DNA of 64,000 bases from Bolinopsis microptera (lineage: Eukaryota; Ctenophora; Tentaculata; Lobata; Bolinopsidae): NCBI RefSeq assembly GCF_026151205.1, contig NC_087075.1, positions 11,206,303-11,270,302 on the forward strand. Direction: 5' to 3'. The position numbers and the translations under genes are program-made. Below are positions 1 through 13,300 of this stretch, one piece after another (the first letter of the stretch is position 1; every line of letters starts with the position of its first letter). Under the pieces are notes generated by a model that worked only from the letters and a program-made list of their open reading frames with translations, ran no database searches and was not told the DNA's origin.

Positions 1-562
1 GATATCATAATAAATATAAGTAGACATCCTATAATAAACTTGTTACATCCAGTACAACCCAAGATGTCAGCCGACCAACAAATATAATGAATTAAAGAAA
101 GTATGCTAGCATGCTCATAGTTTTTCTAACGAGCATACTTAGGCTGTACGGAAATAGCTTCAATTCTACGTCATATTAAAAACGTTCATTACATCATTTT
201 TGAGATACAAAAATAAATTTTAAAATAAATAACTCTTTTGCTGCTTAGGCGCGGCACCGCGCTTGACCCACATGCTATACATCGTGTAGCAACACAGCGC
301 TGAAAACAGAAAATGAAGAGGCTATAACATATAAGCGGTGCGCCGCGCCTAAACCTAAAACCATTAACTTTAAATATTGTCAAGATATTAAACGAGTACA
401 GTTTTGCGAAATAATATAGCATGCTGACTTCGTAGGATATTACAATTATAGGGTTATATTTTTACCACAGTTTTAAAAATTTGTACCATTTTTAAAGAAT
501 TTTTATATAGGGTCATTGCTATATTATGTGTATATTGTTTGAATTTCGTTTTTATTAGTTAA
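1..562. other. AT-rich intergenic sequence, nothing recognised
   Basis: I see no coding signal, RNA gene or clear repeat here. Short open frames near 189-422 have no domain character. Confidence 0.4.
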
Positions 563-690
563 CTAGAACTCTGTAGCGCGATGCACTACTGGGTCGCGCG
601 CGCTTCCAATAATGCTTCTCGAAACCTTCGGTAGGTTGGCGAGATGCACCACTGTGCCTCACTGAGCTGCGAAGGATTGACATCGTGAAT
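563..690 (-). repeat. Diverged copy of a GC-rich foldback MITE family
   Basis: This GC-rich stretch (tgtagcgcgatgcac, gcgagatgcaccactg, gattgacatcgtgaatcaa) is a diverged reverse-orientation relative of the elements at 16693-16939 and 39261-39505. Those copies end in the same near-palindromic gattgacatcgtcaatc motif. It looks like a non-autonomous inverted-repeat element; no target duplication is obvious here. Confidence 0.5.
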
Positions 691-1275
691 CAAACTAGAA
701 CTAAACTTGAGGAAATATTCTTTGGTGATTGTATATAATTATTTAAAAACTTTATTTGGTTGTTAGTATTTTTATTATGGCAAGTTAGGGGAATTTAGTG
801 AGACAAGGTCAGTTTCTTTATTGTCTTAGAAAAATGTCTACTTCACAGTAGGCAATGTATGTAATGCTGAGTGGCAGGAATGAGGGACCAAAATGTTGGG
901 GCTAACAATGGCCCAAATATTTTAGTAGAGTAAATTGATACACCACAATTCAAATAACTTTGACTTAATAAAGAATATGATTTCTAAATGTATTGAAAAT
1001 GACTTTCATTTTTGGAATGTTTCGAAAGAAGTTTTATCAAGAATTGATTAGATAGATTAAGATTAGATTAAGAATAATGACATAAACATCATCACTAGTT
1101 TTAAACATTCTTTCTGATTTCCTCATTATCAGAACTGTGAACATTTCACAGCCTTCGTCATTAAAAAAAACAAACAAATTCTATAACTAACATAATTGTC
1201 ATAATTTATTTACATATAAAAAAGTTTAAAAAGTTAAAAACCGTTAATTTAAAAAATAAATAAATAAAAACAAAT
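691..1275. other. Intergenic AT-rich sequence
   Basis: No gene or recognisable repeat. The A-rich stretch near 1200-1275 may be the 3' tail side of the LINE fragment that follows on the minus strand. Confidence 0.4.
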
Positions 1276-1790
1276 TCATGAGATATTTATTCCCTTTCTC
1301 TTGGCAACACACGGATTTTTATATAAATATTGGACTTGTTGCTTCTTCTTTTCAATATAATTTACACCCTCTATTTTTGCTAAAACTATATTTGACACTT
1401 CCCAAAAGTTGCCTGTGTCTACTAAATTATTAGTCTTTTTAAATTCTTCTAGATTAATTTTAAAATCAATAACAGACACTGAATTTCTAACAAAAGATGG
1501 TAATTTATTCCAAAAGCTGATAACACGCTCTGATAAAAAATTATTAGACAAGGTTTTAATATTTCTATCAATATTGTTAGATTTAGTGCTAACAATTTTA
1601 TCTCCCGATCTACTTAAATTGAAAATATCTTTTCCATACTCAACCAATCCATTTACAATTTTGTAGGCTTCAATCAAATCTCCTCTAACCCGTCTCTCTG
1701 CGAGTGTTGTAATCTGTAAGGCATCCAACCTTTCACTGTAAGGAAGTGTTCCAATATCATCAATAAGGCGTGAAGGTACCAGTTATATCA
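1276..1790 (-). mobile_element. 5'-truncated LINE fragment (C-terminal tail of a CR1/Jockey-like RT)
   Basis: A minus-strand open frame of about 150-170 residues carries the motif series seen after the thumb in many CR1/Jockey-group reverse transcriptases: YSERLDAL, then TLAERRVRGDLIEAYKIVNG, then FLSERVISFWNKLP. Only the far C terminus is present. The palm, fingers and endonuclease are missing, and the frame closes upstream near 1790. This is a typical 5'-truncated dead LINE copy. The clade cannot be fixed from this tail alone. Confidence 0.75.
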
Positions 1791-2354
1791 GTAATAAGGA
1801 AAAACACAATGATTATCTGTGGTTTCATCCTTATGTAGGATTTTTATTCATGATTAATATTTGATATATTATTACCTTTAAATTTGATGGAGAAATAGTT
1901 ATTTTTCCGTGTAGTGTGATGATACTTTGTAGACATTAGTGATGATGTTATGTCATAATTTTTACTTTACATTACTTTACTTTTATGAATATTTAGCTCT
2001 CTTTTTTGCTATCAATCTATTTGTGTCTACTCCATATCGTATAGTCAAGTCAGTCGAGTGGTATGAATATCTGTAATTGAGCTATATACTAGAGACCTTA
2101 TGAAAAAAATTTGAATTTTGTAAGGGTGTTTTTAAATACACACATGTTTAACTGTACGGTTAAGAGCTACTGAGAAGAATTCCAATCAATAATATCATTT
2201 CTGCAGTCTGATAACATAACACAACATTATAAATAACGGAACGATTCTGCCAATTGGAAATATTAGTGAGCAGTGAGGGAGTTAATCTAATCTTTAGTCG
2301 CGAAGGTGTTTTTTGTTACAGTTGAACGGCAACCCTTGTGTACATACTGTTCGA
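1791..2354. other. Intergenic sequence, nothing recognised
   Basis: AT-rich sequence with no coding signal or recognisable repeat boundary. Confidence 0.35.
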
Positions 2355-2955
2355 AAGTATCACTAGAATTGTGTTTGATCCTAATTAAATGAAAAACCTG
2401 AAGATTCACGATTTTTGATGATAAACGTCTGGTGATTTAAGTTGGAATGTACCCAGTAATAAGATTGGTATGTTGTATATAATAACAAGTAGCTGAGCTG
2501 CAGCAATCGTAAAATCGGGGACTAAATTCTGGCTTCAATAATCTTGCTTTGATGGCACTTCCTACATGTGTGCACTGATGTTGGGATGTCCAGGACCAAT
2601 CTCTACTCTGTCTCAAACCTGGCATTTTATTTTAATTTATACATTTTTGTAGAAGTATTGCGTCAAATCGTCGTTTGAACGTGCGTGTGGGACGATTTTG
2701 AAAAACTCAACTGAGGTAAACTTAGCAAAACTGCGCATATTGCTCTACAAGTATACTTTTTAGAGATTTTACAGACGTATCCTTTAAAATCACAAATTTT
2801 TTTCGGCGAGGGGTGCCAACAGGCAACGTTACACCACTGGTGTGATGATGTTTGTGTCATTATTTTTTGATTTGATTGTTACTTGGAGAGAACAGTAGCT
2901 CAATCTGTATACCTTTGTTGTCTCTAAATTTTAAAAGTTTTTAATATGGTGCCGC
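2355..2955 (-). repeat. Dispersed repeat R1, copy A (non-coding)
   Basis: This block matches 55940-56445 in reverse complement. Shared pieces include the outer text around cactagaattgtgtttgat, the stretch around aacaagtagctgagct, the region near ggcgaggggtgccaac and the end around atatggtgccgcttata. Copy A carries about 150 bp near 2517-2665 that copy B lacks; copy B has a homopolymer C tract there. No protein is encoded. It may be a SINE or MITE. Ends were placed by eye. Confidence 0.6.
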
Positions 2956-3164
2956 TTATAGTTATATCATTTGCTCATGGTAGCCAGTTATTTTAAGATT
3001 TTCATCATCATCATATCATTTCCTCATAGTATCCTTTCAAGTTACTGTTCAGGGAACAAGACAGTGGCTCGACATTTTTGTTGTCACTCCTTACAATATG
3101 ATATCTATTACAATATGATATCTATTGCTCAGGATTTACGATTGTGCTCTGCCAATTGCATCAC

Positions 3165-4071
3165 TTGATTTAATTTATTGTCTGCTCAATTCACATAGCT
3201 CGGCGAGGCAGCGGCAAGTTGTGTTTAGATGTGAAGCAGGGTCAAACACCCAACTAGTGAGAGAGTCTCCTGCGGTGAGAATATATAATATAACTCGATA
3301 TCAATTAGAATTTACTAATTTTACCATAAACAGGATAAGTATATGCTGTGTGTTATATATGATATTATCTGAATCACGGTCCATCACCGAACCTCTAGAC
3401 ATACTTACAAAATACACCAACCTTACCCCCCCACACTTACCCCCCTTATACAACCTACCCCCCCATCAAACACTTACCCCTCACGAATTACCCCTCACAC
3501 TTACCCCCCAACACTTAACCCCTCAACGACTTAACCCCGTCACACTACCCCTCACACTTACCCCACCACACTTACACTTCACACTATACCCCTCACAATA
3601 TACCCCCTCACACGTACACCAGCGATCACTCTATCCCCCTCGACCCCTTACTCCCCTCACCCTTCCGCCTACCCAATTTACCCCTGCAACAATGTTCCCC
3701 TGTTAGTGGTATATTTGGTATAACAACTTTATTTAAATGAACCATAACTAAAAACAGTTTAGAGTTTCCAGACGTTTAACCGAAATTACTTTCTTCCATA
3801 TTACTCTTCCCTAAAGGCTAAAATATATACAAATATTTTAATTACTTTACAGTGGCTTGTCCAGTGGGAAGTACAGATCTGGTACCATGACTACAATGTG
3901 AGCTGTGTCCTGCGTGGGTTGCTATGGATCAAAGGTGCGCGCGGCAATCTGAGGTGTTTCATCTTGCGGTCCGAACGGAGGTCAGCTCTGGGACAGCTGG
4001 ATACTACTATGTGTAAGGGGTGTGGTGACGGAACATCCTACCTCTGATTCTTTACAGATTGGACTTTTAGA
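3165..4071 (+). repeat. Indel-ridden duplicate of 4440-5270 (probable unpolished-read artefact or decayed exon copy)
   Basis: This segment follows 4440-5270 collinearly through exon 1, the C-rich minisatellite intron and the chimeric exon of gene 1, including the same deletion junction (gtagtggtatatttgg). It differs by single-base insertions and deletions every few bases, in exon and intron alike. The splice sites and Cys codons are therefore recognisable but no frame stays open. The pattern resembles uncorrected long-read error more than evolutionary decay, though a decayed tandem copy remains possible. Confidence 0.65.
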
Positions 4072-4204
4072 GTGTTTTGTATCATTTAATATTTGGTGAT
4101 ACAATAGCTGTTTTTATTGGACGCTACAATTAGTTCCAACGGACCAACTGTTTTTTGCACATTTCTTGCATATATTTTTTGTATTTCATAGCATTTCTTA
4201 GAAT

Positions 4205-4375
4205 TTCTTAGTATCTTTTGGTATTTGTTGGTATTCCTTGGTATTCGTTGGTATTTGTTGGTATTTGTTGGCATTTGTTGGTATTTCTTACCATTTTTTG
4301 GTATTTGTTGGTATTTGTTGGTATTTGTTGGTATTTGTTGGTATTTGTTGGTATTTGTTGGTATTTGTTGTTCTG
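4205..4375 (+). repeat. 10-bp minisatellite (ttggtatttg)n, short allele
   Basis: About seventeen imperfect 10-bp units, ttggtatttg with variants such as ttggtattcc. The matching array in copy 2 (about 23494-23865) is roughly twice as long. It lies immediately upstream of the acceptor of a gene 1 exon, so it is intronic or 5' flanking. Confidence 0.85.
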
Positions 4376-4394
4376 ACCTCTAACCATCCCTCAG

Positions 4395-7300
4395 TTGGGT
4401 GCACGGTGGGTCAGTACAGAGCAGAAGGGATGTCTAATTGTCATCGGTGTCCTGCTGCTCAATTCACTAGCTCGGCTGGCAGCGCAAGTTGTGTTGAATG
4501 TGAAGCAGGTCAAACACCCAACAGTGAGAGATCTGCCTGCGGTGAGATATATAATTAACTAGATATCTAATTAGAATTTATCTAAGTTTTACCATAAAAA
4601 GGATATGTATGTGTGTGTTATGTATATATTATAATCACTCCTCACTCGAACCTCTAGATCAAACTTACAAAATACAACCAACCTTACCCCCCACACTTAC
4701 CCCTTACACCTACCCCTCACACTTACCCCTCACACTTACCCCTCACACTTACCCCCAACACTTACCCCTCACACTTACCCCTCACACTTACCCCTCACAC
4801 TTACCCCACACACTTACACTTCACACTTACCCCTCACAATTACCCCTCACACGTACACCTCACACTTACCCCTCACACTTACCCCTCACACTTACCCCTC
4901 ACAATTACCCCTCAAATCTATGTCCGCCTGGTAGTGGTATATTTGGTATTACCAACTTTATTTAATGAACCAGAACTAAAACAGTTTAGTTTCCAGACGT
5001 TTACCGGAAATTACTTTTTCCGAAATTACTTTTCCCTAAAGGCTAAAATTAACAAATATTTTATTATTACAGTGGCTTGTCCAGTGGGGAAGTACAGATC
5101 TGGTACCATGATACAATGTGAGCTGTGTCCTGCTGGTTCTATGAGCAAAGTTGCGGGGCAATCTGAGTGTTCATCTTGCGGGCCGAACGGAGTCAGCTCT
5201 GCAGCTGGATCTACTATGTGTAAGGGGTGTGGTGACGGAACAGTCCCTACCTCTGATTTTACAGATTGTGGTAAGAATTAACCAATCTCAAATAATTAAA
5301 ATTGATCAGAGTTTAAAGTTGTCTGTTTTTCTGGTGTGTAAACTGAGGCGTGCAGTTTAAAATAGTTATCTATTAAAGATGCATGGTTTACCAAATAAAT
5401 CAATTTCTAATTTCAGTACCATGCCCTGCCGGAACCAAGCAATCCGGAAACGTACAAGAATGTTCATCTTGCGGTCCGAACGGAGTCAGCTCTGCTGGAT
5501 CTGCTATGTGTATGGGGTGTGGTGACGGAAGAGTCCCTAACTCTGACTTTTCAGCTTGTGGTGAGAATTGGTCAATCTCAAAGAATTGTAGAATTGATCA
5601 TGCTGTTTACACTAAACAGTTGTCAGTGTTATGATAGTTTACTGATATGCAAAATAGAGGGGCACAGTTTAAAATACCATATCGAACCTTATTTGGTCGG
5701 AAATTTTGTGAGCACTGAAGGTTCACGTAATGTTCGCTCAACTTAAAGTTCAGCTACTTTGTACAATGTACTTCCAATAAGTTTGTACGCCCATAATTAT
5801 GTCCTCCCACGAAATTTTTGCCAAAAACAAAGTCCGACAAGGTGATTTATTTATCAAAGATGCATGGTTTACCCAATAAATCAATTTCCAATTTCAGTAC
5901 CATGCCCTGCCGGAACTAAGCAATTCGGAAACGTACAAGAATGTTCATCTTGCGGTCCGAACGGAGTCAGCTCTGCTGGATCTGCTATGTGTATGGGGTG
6001 TGGTGACGGAAGAGTCCCTAACTCTGACTTTTCAGCTTGTGGTGAGAATTGGTCAATCTCAAAGAATTGTAGAATTGATCATGCTGTTTACACTAAACAG
6101 TTGTCAGTGTTATGATAGTTTACTGATATGCAAAATAGAGGGGCACAGTTTAAAATACCATATCGGACTTTATTTGGTCGGACATTTTGTGAGCACTGAA
6201 GGTTCACGTAATTTTCGCTCAAGTTAAAGTCCAGCTACTTTGTACAATGTACTTCCAATAAATTTGTACGCCCATAATTATGTCCTCCCACGTAATTTCT
6301 GCCAAAAACAAAGTCCGACAAGGTGATTTATTTATCAAAGATGCATGGTTTACCCAATAAATCAATTTCCAATTTCAGTACCATGCCCTGCCGGAACTAA
6401 GCAATTCGGAAACGTACAAGAATGTTCATCTTGCGGTCCGAACGGAGTCAGCTCTGCTGGATCTGCTGTATGTGGGGCGTGTGGACCCGGAACAGTCCCT
6501 AACTCTGATTTTTCAGCTTGTGGTAAGGGATCTGGGATATGTTTAGTCTCCTGAAGGTTTAGTTTGCCAAAAATTAAGTTTTTCGAAAATTACGTATTCC
6601 AAAAACAAGTATTTAATAATTTCAGAACAATGTCCAGCTGGAACCAAGAAATTTGGAGACGATCAGGAATGTTCATCATGCGGTCCGAACGGAGTCAGCT
6701 CTGCAGCTGGATCTACTATGTGTATGTGGTGTGGTGACGGAAATGTCCCTAACTCTGATTTTACAGATTGTGGTAAGAATTAACCAATCTCAAATAATTA
6801 GAATTGATCAGAGTTTAAAGTTGTCTGTTTTTCTGGTGTGTAAACTGAGGCGTGCAGTTTAAAATAGTTATCTATCAAAGATGCATGGTTTACCAAATAA
6901 ATCAATTTCCAATTTCAGTACCATGCCCTGCCGGAACCAAGCAGTCCGGAAACGTACAAGAATGTTCATCTTGCGGTCCGAACGGAGTCAGCTCTACTGG
7001 ATCTGCTATGTGTATGGGGTGTGGTGACGGAAGAGTCCCTAACTCTGACTTTTCAGCTTGTGGTGAGAATTGGTCAATCTCAAAGAATTGTAGAATTGAT
7101 CATGCTGTTTACACTAAACAGTTGTCAGTGTTATGATAGTTTACTGATATGCAAAATAGAGGGGCACAGTTTAAAATACCATATCGAACTTTATTTGGTC
7201 GGACATTTTGTGAGCACTGAAGGTTCACGTAATGTTCGCTCAACTTAAAGTTCAGCTACTTTGTACAATGTACTTCCAATAAATTTGTACGCCCATAATT

Positions 7301-10300
7301 ATGTCCTCCCACGAAATTTCTGCCAAAAACAAAGTCCGAAAAGGTGATTTATATGTATCAAAGATGCATGGTTTACACAATAAACCAACCTTTAATTTAA
7401 GATTCATGTCCTGCCGGAACCAGGAAATCTGGGATTGAACAGGAATGTTTATCTTGCGGGCCGAACGGAGTCAGCTCTGCTGGATCTGCAGCATGTGGGG
7501 GGTGTAGTCCCGGAACAGTCCCTAACTCTGACTTTTCAGCTTGTGGTAAGGGGTAGCAATATGCAATTTTTGTTTGCCATGTTTATTGATTATACTTATT
7601 ATACTCCTTTTATAATAAATAAATAATAACAATAATGATAATTTAAATTCTCCCCTTTAGTTAACTGCGGGCCTGGAAACTACATAAGCTCTGAAACAAT
7701 GTGTACGAAATGCCCACTCAACTCAATCAGTTCAAGAGCAGGATCTGTTTCTTGTAGTTCTTGCTCTATTGGGACAGTTTCTAATGCAGACAGGACTTAC
7801 TGTGGTATGTATTATTTTGAGATAGGTTGGATCATGATTTACCTGGGGACCCCCGACCCCTCACCCCAGGCTATCATGTTCAAAAACACTGTCATTCGGC
7901 ATAATGACAGGCTGAGCGCCGCCCAGTAAGGTTATGATGAGGTGTTGGGTATTTTAATTAGGGGTTATATTGGTCCACTCAGTCATCCGAAAGCTTATAA
8001 CGATGAAACATATAAGTGCATACTAATACTGAAGATAATAGAGAGACCGGACATGATTTTCCCAATACATACGTAGTCAGAAAAATAAATTTGTTGCCAT
8101 AACTGTATGAAAAATATCACTTATATTTCATTAAATTACCTAATTCAGGGGAATGGCGTTATAACTTACCACTTCCGGATTCATATTCATTGTATTAACC
8201 AATATTGACTTTGAGTCAACCGGACCAAAATGAATAAACAAAACATAATTTGTCCCTCTGCAAGCATTTCCAACTCTGCGTAAAGTTTCACCTTCAGATA
8301 CCTGTCCAGAAGGAAGTTACAGGGACTCCACCATGACAGAATGTGTGGTCTGTGGTAAAGTGGGAGAAGAACCGAGCTCTGGGCTCAACTCATGTGGTAA
8401 ATATGAATCTTTGCGAAACATATATGGTTCTATTTTAAAGCCTCCCCTCTAAAAATAAAATAACATAACTTTCCTCGATTATTTTACAAAAAGTACCGAG
8501 AGCATAATTGAATTTTGAGGTTCTTTGTTTTCAGTTCCATGTAAAGGCGGTACGTACAAGGACACATCTATGCAAGTGTGTAAACCGTGTGGAGCTAATC
8601 ACTACAGTGCTGAAGGGGCGGGAATCTGCATCCAGTGTCCGGTATTCAGCGCAGCCAGTGAGGATAAAACGGAGTGTGGTAAGATGATTTTTAGGAACCT
8701 TTTGTGGTAATTTGTGGTACTCTAATGGTATTCTTTGACAGTATGACAGAGATTATACTATTGTAAAATGTAGATATTTAACAGCTTTTCAGATCAACAG
8801 CGGCGATACAAATATTTATCCGTAGTAACCGAATATTCTGTCACACTAAAGAGTATATTATTCTACTTCAGTGTCCTGTAGCGGGCTACCCCAAACCTAC
8901 ACGAACATGCTGTCCAGTGAAAGGTTCCCCGTTCCACCCGGCACCGTGGTAACCATCACGTGTGAGCAAGGTCACTCTCATGTTGCAGGTGGTGCTGGTC
9001 TGGTTACTTGTGTAAGAGACAGGGTGTTTGATGTAGATGGAAATTTTAAGTGCGATAAAGGTGAGAATTAGATCTGGTTAAATATGTAATTGGGATAGTA
9101 AATTATTAGACGATTAATCAATAAACTAAACTATTAGATAATTGAGACAGTATTTTGCACACTTTAAAACGTTTTACATATCCTGTGTAATCGTTTGTAA
9201 TCCTTTGCCATCCGATCCCTCAGACATGTGCACAGGAGTTCCAAACATTCCAAACCTCACTTCACCCGGCACCGAATTCCCTGTGGAGTACGGCTCCCTA
9301 GTAACAGTCACGTGTCAGAGTGGGAGCTCTCTTCAGGGGGATGGAGTTATTACATGCCAGAGTGGAACTGAGTTCGTGCATGAGGCGGAGCCGAGTTGTG
9401 TGGAAAGTAGGTCCTGTATTTTTAATAGTGATGATGATAACCAGATTATTACACTTTTTTTGTGATTCAAAACAAAATACATCGCCTGCCCATGGATGCC
9501 AGTCGAAATCCCTTTCATAATTTAATCTTTCGTAATAGTCGGTATTCTTACTTTCTTATCTACTGTAGAATTCTACCGGCGAAAGTTGAGTTTTCCACCA
9601 TGTTCAGCTGTGCAGATCCCGTAAACACCACTAACTCATATTACCACAGAGAGGTGCACTGGGTTACCTCCTCATATAGACCACATCACCACCACAACAA
9701 GTTTCCCTACTGCCCACAGTACTGTGGTAACTGTGCTCTGCGACCCTGCTTCTGGAGCTCAACTACGTGGTAAGACCAGTTTGAACATATTTCTCATGCA
9801 AAAATGAAAATGTTTGTCTGGACGACACTATGATTTCAGTTCAGAAACAGAGTTTGGAGGTGAAGCCACTGATACTTCGCTACACATGGGTGATGGGTTC
9901 CATCTTCTGAGTCCCACCCCTCGCAGGAGATCATATCTTGATAATCTCTGTGTCTCAAACCTCTACCGTCAGCTTCTTGGATAAGTGCCAAGATTTCTAG
10001 AGCTCTTAATCACGTGATCTATTTCAGGTGACAGTTCTATAACGTGTGATGATACAACTTCATTTACGTTCGAAGAGACACCACGCTGTAATGAACAAGG
10101 TTTGTTACTCCATCTTGGAAGTCTAAAAATATCATCCCAGATCAATCTGAAATCTGTTAATGAACCCTTATCTTTGTTCTAACTTTGTAGATTACGCTAT
10201 TAATTAAGTGAAAACACCAACAACACAAATGTATTCCTCACTCTCACACCAGGCAAATGTACAGAGCTACCTCCAAACCGTTACCTAGCAACAAACATCA

Positions 10301-13300
10301 TCTTCCCTGTACCCGCGGGAACCCAAATAATGGTGATGTGTGAGACTGGAACTACCCACACCTTAGGAGACAGTGTTGTCACGTGCGTCACAGATGATCA
10401 GTACACTTTTCAGCAGAGCATGCCTACTTGCTCTATTGGTGAGTACGGTTAGCCCGACGTCAGGGTTATTGTAGGTTTATTATCTACAAGACGTCAGGGT
10501 TGAGTCGGGCTTTGGTCAGGATAGCTTTAAGAATAAGTAGGAATTATCCTAAGACCTAAATTGATCGGGTTTCTGAGCGTCACGATAATATATTGAGTTG
10601 ACGAAGTTGTTTGAAGTATATCTAATCACAGTTTAACTATTGATAATTATTAATTAACCCTTCGCCTGCAGACACTTGCTCGGATCTACCGGATATATAC
10701 AACCTGATTACAGACACTCCCTTCCCTGTTGACTACGGAACTACAGTCAGGGTATCCTGCTTAGCTAGATATACGCTGGTTGGAGATGATGCTATTACCT
10801 GTGTGAAGGGCAGAACATTTCTAGTGGAAAATGCAATGCCTGGTTGCCAGCTAGGTTTGCAACAATTGTTTCTGTTCTTTTGATGAGGAATCCCGTCCGT
10901 AATTACGGGGTATACCTGACCAGTGACCATATACTACTACTAGTAATAATAGTATGTGCTAAAACTTTCCAACGGGAAGCAGATTTTAACAATAATTTTT
11001 TCCTTTTCACCCTTTTGAAAAAAGGCAATAGTGAAAGGTTACGAATGGAGGTTTTTGCAGAAAAAAGTGGATTTTGGAGATTGCAGTAGGTGGGTCAAAT
11101 ATATGTCGTGTTCCTTGCTTCCGTTCGTTACCAAGCAACGAAAAAGTTGCGCGCGCGCGAGGATTGCTTGCAGAGATGTGATGTATAGATAGCTTGTGAT
11201 CTATAAGTATAAATGCGCGGCGCGACTGTGTTTTAATGTATATGATGCATGTAATGTATAATATTATTATTAGGTAATACGCCCAATTTGTACGTGGCAC
11301 GCGTAGTGTATTGATGTGTACACGAGTATAGTTTACCTTTGCTGATAATTTCTTGAATTACAGATACAAGTTAAGTTTTACGGCAATTGAACTGAATTTT
11401 TCCCCGTATTTGATGCATAATTTATCAATATTACTATCATGAAGATTGAAGTGAGCTGATTGGAGCTTATACTTAAATTTATAGTAAATGTGAAATGGAA
11501 ATCTAGCGTCCGCCAAAACGAAACAACGGGCGCAATTCTTGTTGTTTGAATAATCCCAATATCTCCCAGACGAATGCACGGAACTGCCCAACCTTCCAAA
11601 CATCAAGACAAACACTACCTTCCCTGTGGTTGTTGGGACGGTGGTAGAACTGTGGTGTATTCCCGGATACACCCTTCAGGGAGACTCTCAGATAACCTGT
11701 CTTAATGGAAAGGAGTACTTGATCAGCTCCCCTCCGAGTTGTCAGGTCAGTTTCTTTTCCTCTTGAGTGGAACTAACCTCGGGTTTCAGTGCTTTTATGA
11801 CTTAACTACTTAACTAGTGTAACCCGGCCTTCGGCCGGGATTTCACTGCCGCAGTTAAAAAGGGTAGGAGTAATTACCCGCTGATTCAAAACCCAAATTA
11901 GGTGAGCAATTCTATTCGGAGTGCCCTCACGTATACAATAGTATCTTAAACAATAATCTCATAATCAGTTCTTTCTCGTGTCATTATTAGACACCACATT
12001 CCATGATCATAAGGTCCGAACACCGACTATTACACCTCATCACTCCCGTCTTGAACCGCTTTCCATTTTTATTTAAATCGTTTTAGAACCACCACACCCG
12101 CCTATTATATTTGAAAAACGCATAACATTGTCGTATGAAAGTATGAACTCTCTCTGCAGTTCAAACAGACCCCAAACAGTGCCCCCTCCCTTATAAGATT
12201 ATAGTATAACATGGCAGCGAATCTTATCCCGCTAACCCAATTCTCCAATTATGGTTATTACTTATGCAGCTACATCATACATATACAGTAATGTGTAATG
12301 GGAGAGAGAACGAGCCCCGTAACTCTTACCGTTTTCTTGATTAAGCTGCTCCAGCCATTTTATGTAACATTTGTGGTACAAAACCATCAATTATACCACT
12401 TACCACCGACCGATTTAAAAAACCTTTGCCATTTAACTTCGTCAGAGTTTTGTCGGCACTTTACCGAAAAAATCAGCCCCGTAATTCTTACCGTTTTCTT
12501 GATTAAGCCGCTCGGAAATTACACACGCACACACAGAAAACACACATTCATTTTGAGATTATTGATTAAGATACTTCTGTCAAGGCCGGGGCCCGGGGGT
12601 CCACTCCTGGGGGTATGACTATGAGAGTATTTTAGGACACTAAGACTTGGCCTTCAAACCAACAACAATTCATCTGCAGAATTGATAAACAAATAATTTA
12701 ACCGTCAATAAGTTAACAAATCCCCAGATTGACACGTGTAATGAGCTGCTCTTTGTGGACGATCTGCAAACAAACGCTACCTTCCCCCTGTTGTACGGGA
12801 CCCCCGTGACAGTCTCATGTGACTCGGATACTCTCACCTTGTTGGGAAGTGAGGTGATATTCTGTGAGGTGGGCACCACCTATCAGTTCCTTTCCCTTCC
12901 CAGATGTGTGGACAAAGGTAAGACATTCGGTCTGAACGAGGCCATATAGTTTTGTATAAATGCTTAGACTTGATATTTTTTATGAGCCGTTGGCTTATTA
13001 TATTATATAGATCTTCAGATCTTCAGATCAAGAGATTAAAATAAATTGTAAATGCAATTTTTTCATCGTTGGTGATTTTAATCTCAATGGAGTAGATTGG
13101 TTTTCTGAGGACGGAATTGTTACACCTTCTAGTTTAATTGAAGAGGACTTCATTACAACATTCCATAACTTTGATCTAGATCAATGTATAAGTAGTCCTA
13201 CACATGTTAAGGGTAACATACTAGACCTTCTTTTGAGTAATTGTAAAAATTTAGTAAGAGATCTTACGGTATTGAAGGGTCACGGTGCTTGCAAATCTGA

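Noticed and set aside
3125-3706. Frame rich in Pro, Thr and Leu
   Set aside because: Produced by the C-rich minisatellite in the noisy duplicate. No frame is shared with the clean version at 4609-4965.
5365-7062. Regularly spaced repeats resembling a CRISPR array
   Set aside because: The unit is a spliced coding exon plus intron at 481-bp spacing in a eukaryotic gene; repeat and spacer sizes do not fit.
9462-9773. Frame at 9462-9773 and its copy at 28996-29277 with many His and Cys
   Set aside because: Out of frame with the real sushi half-domain exon (9650-9769), whose frame keeps CTGLPP and VVTVLC and joins the next exon in phase.
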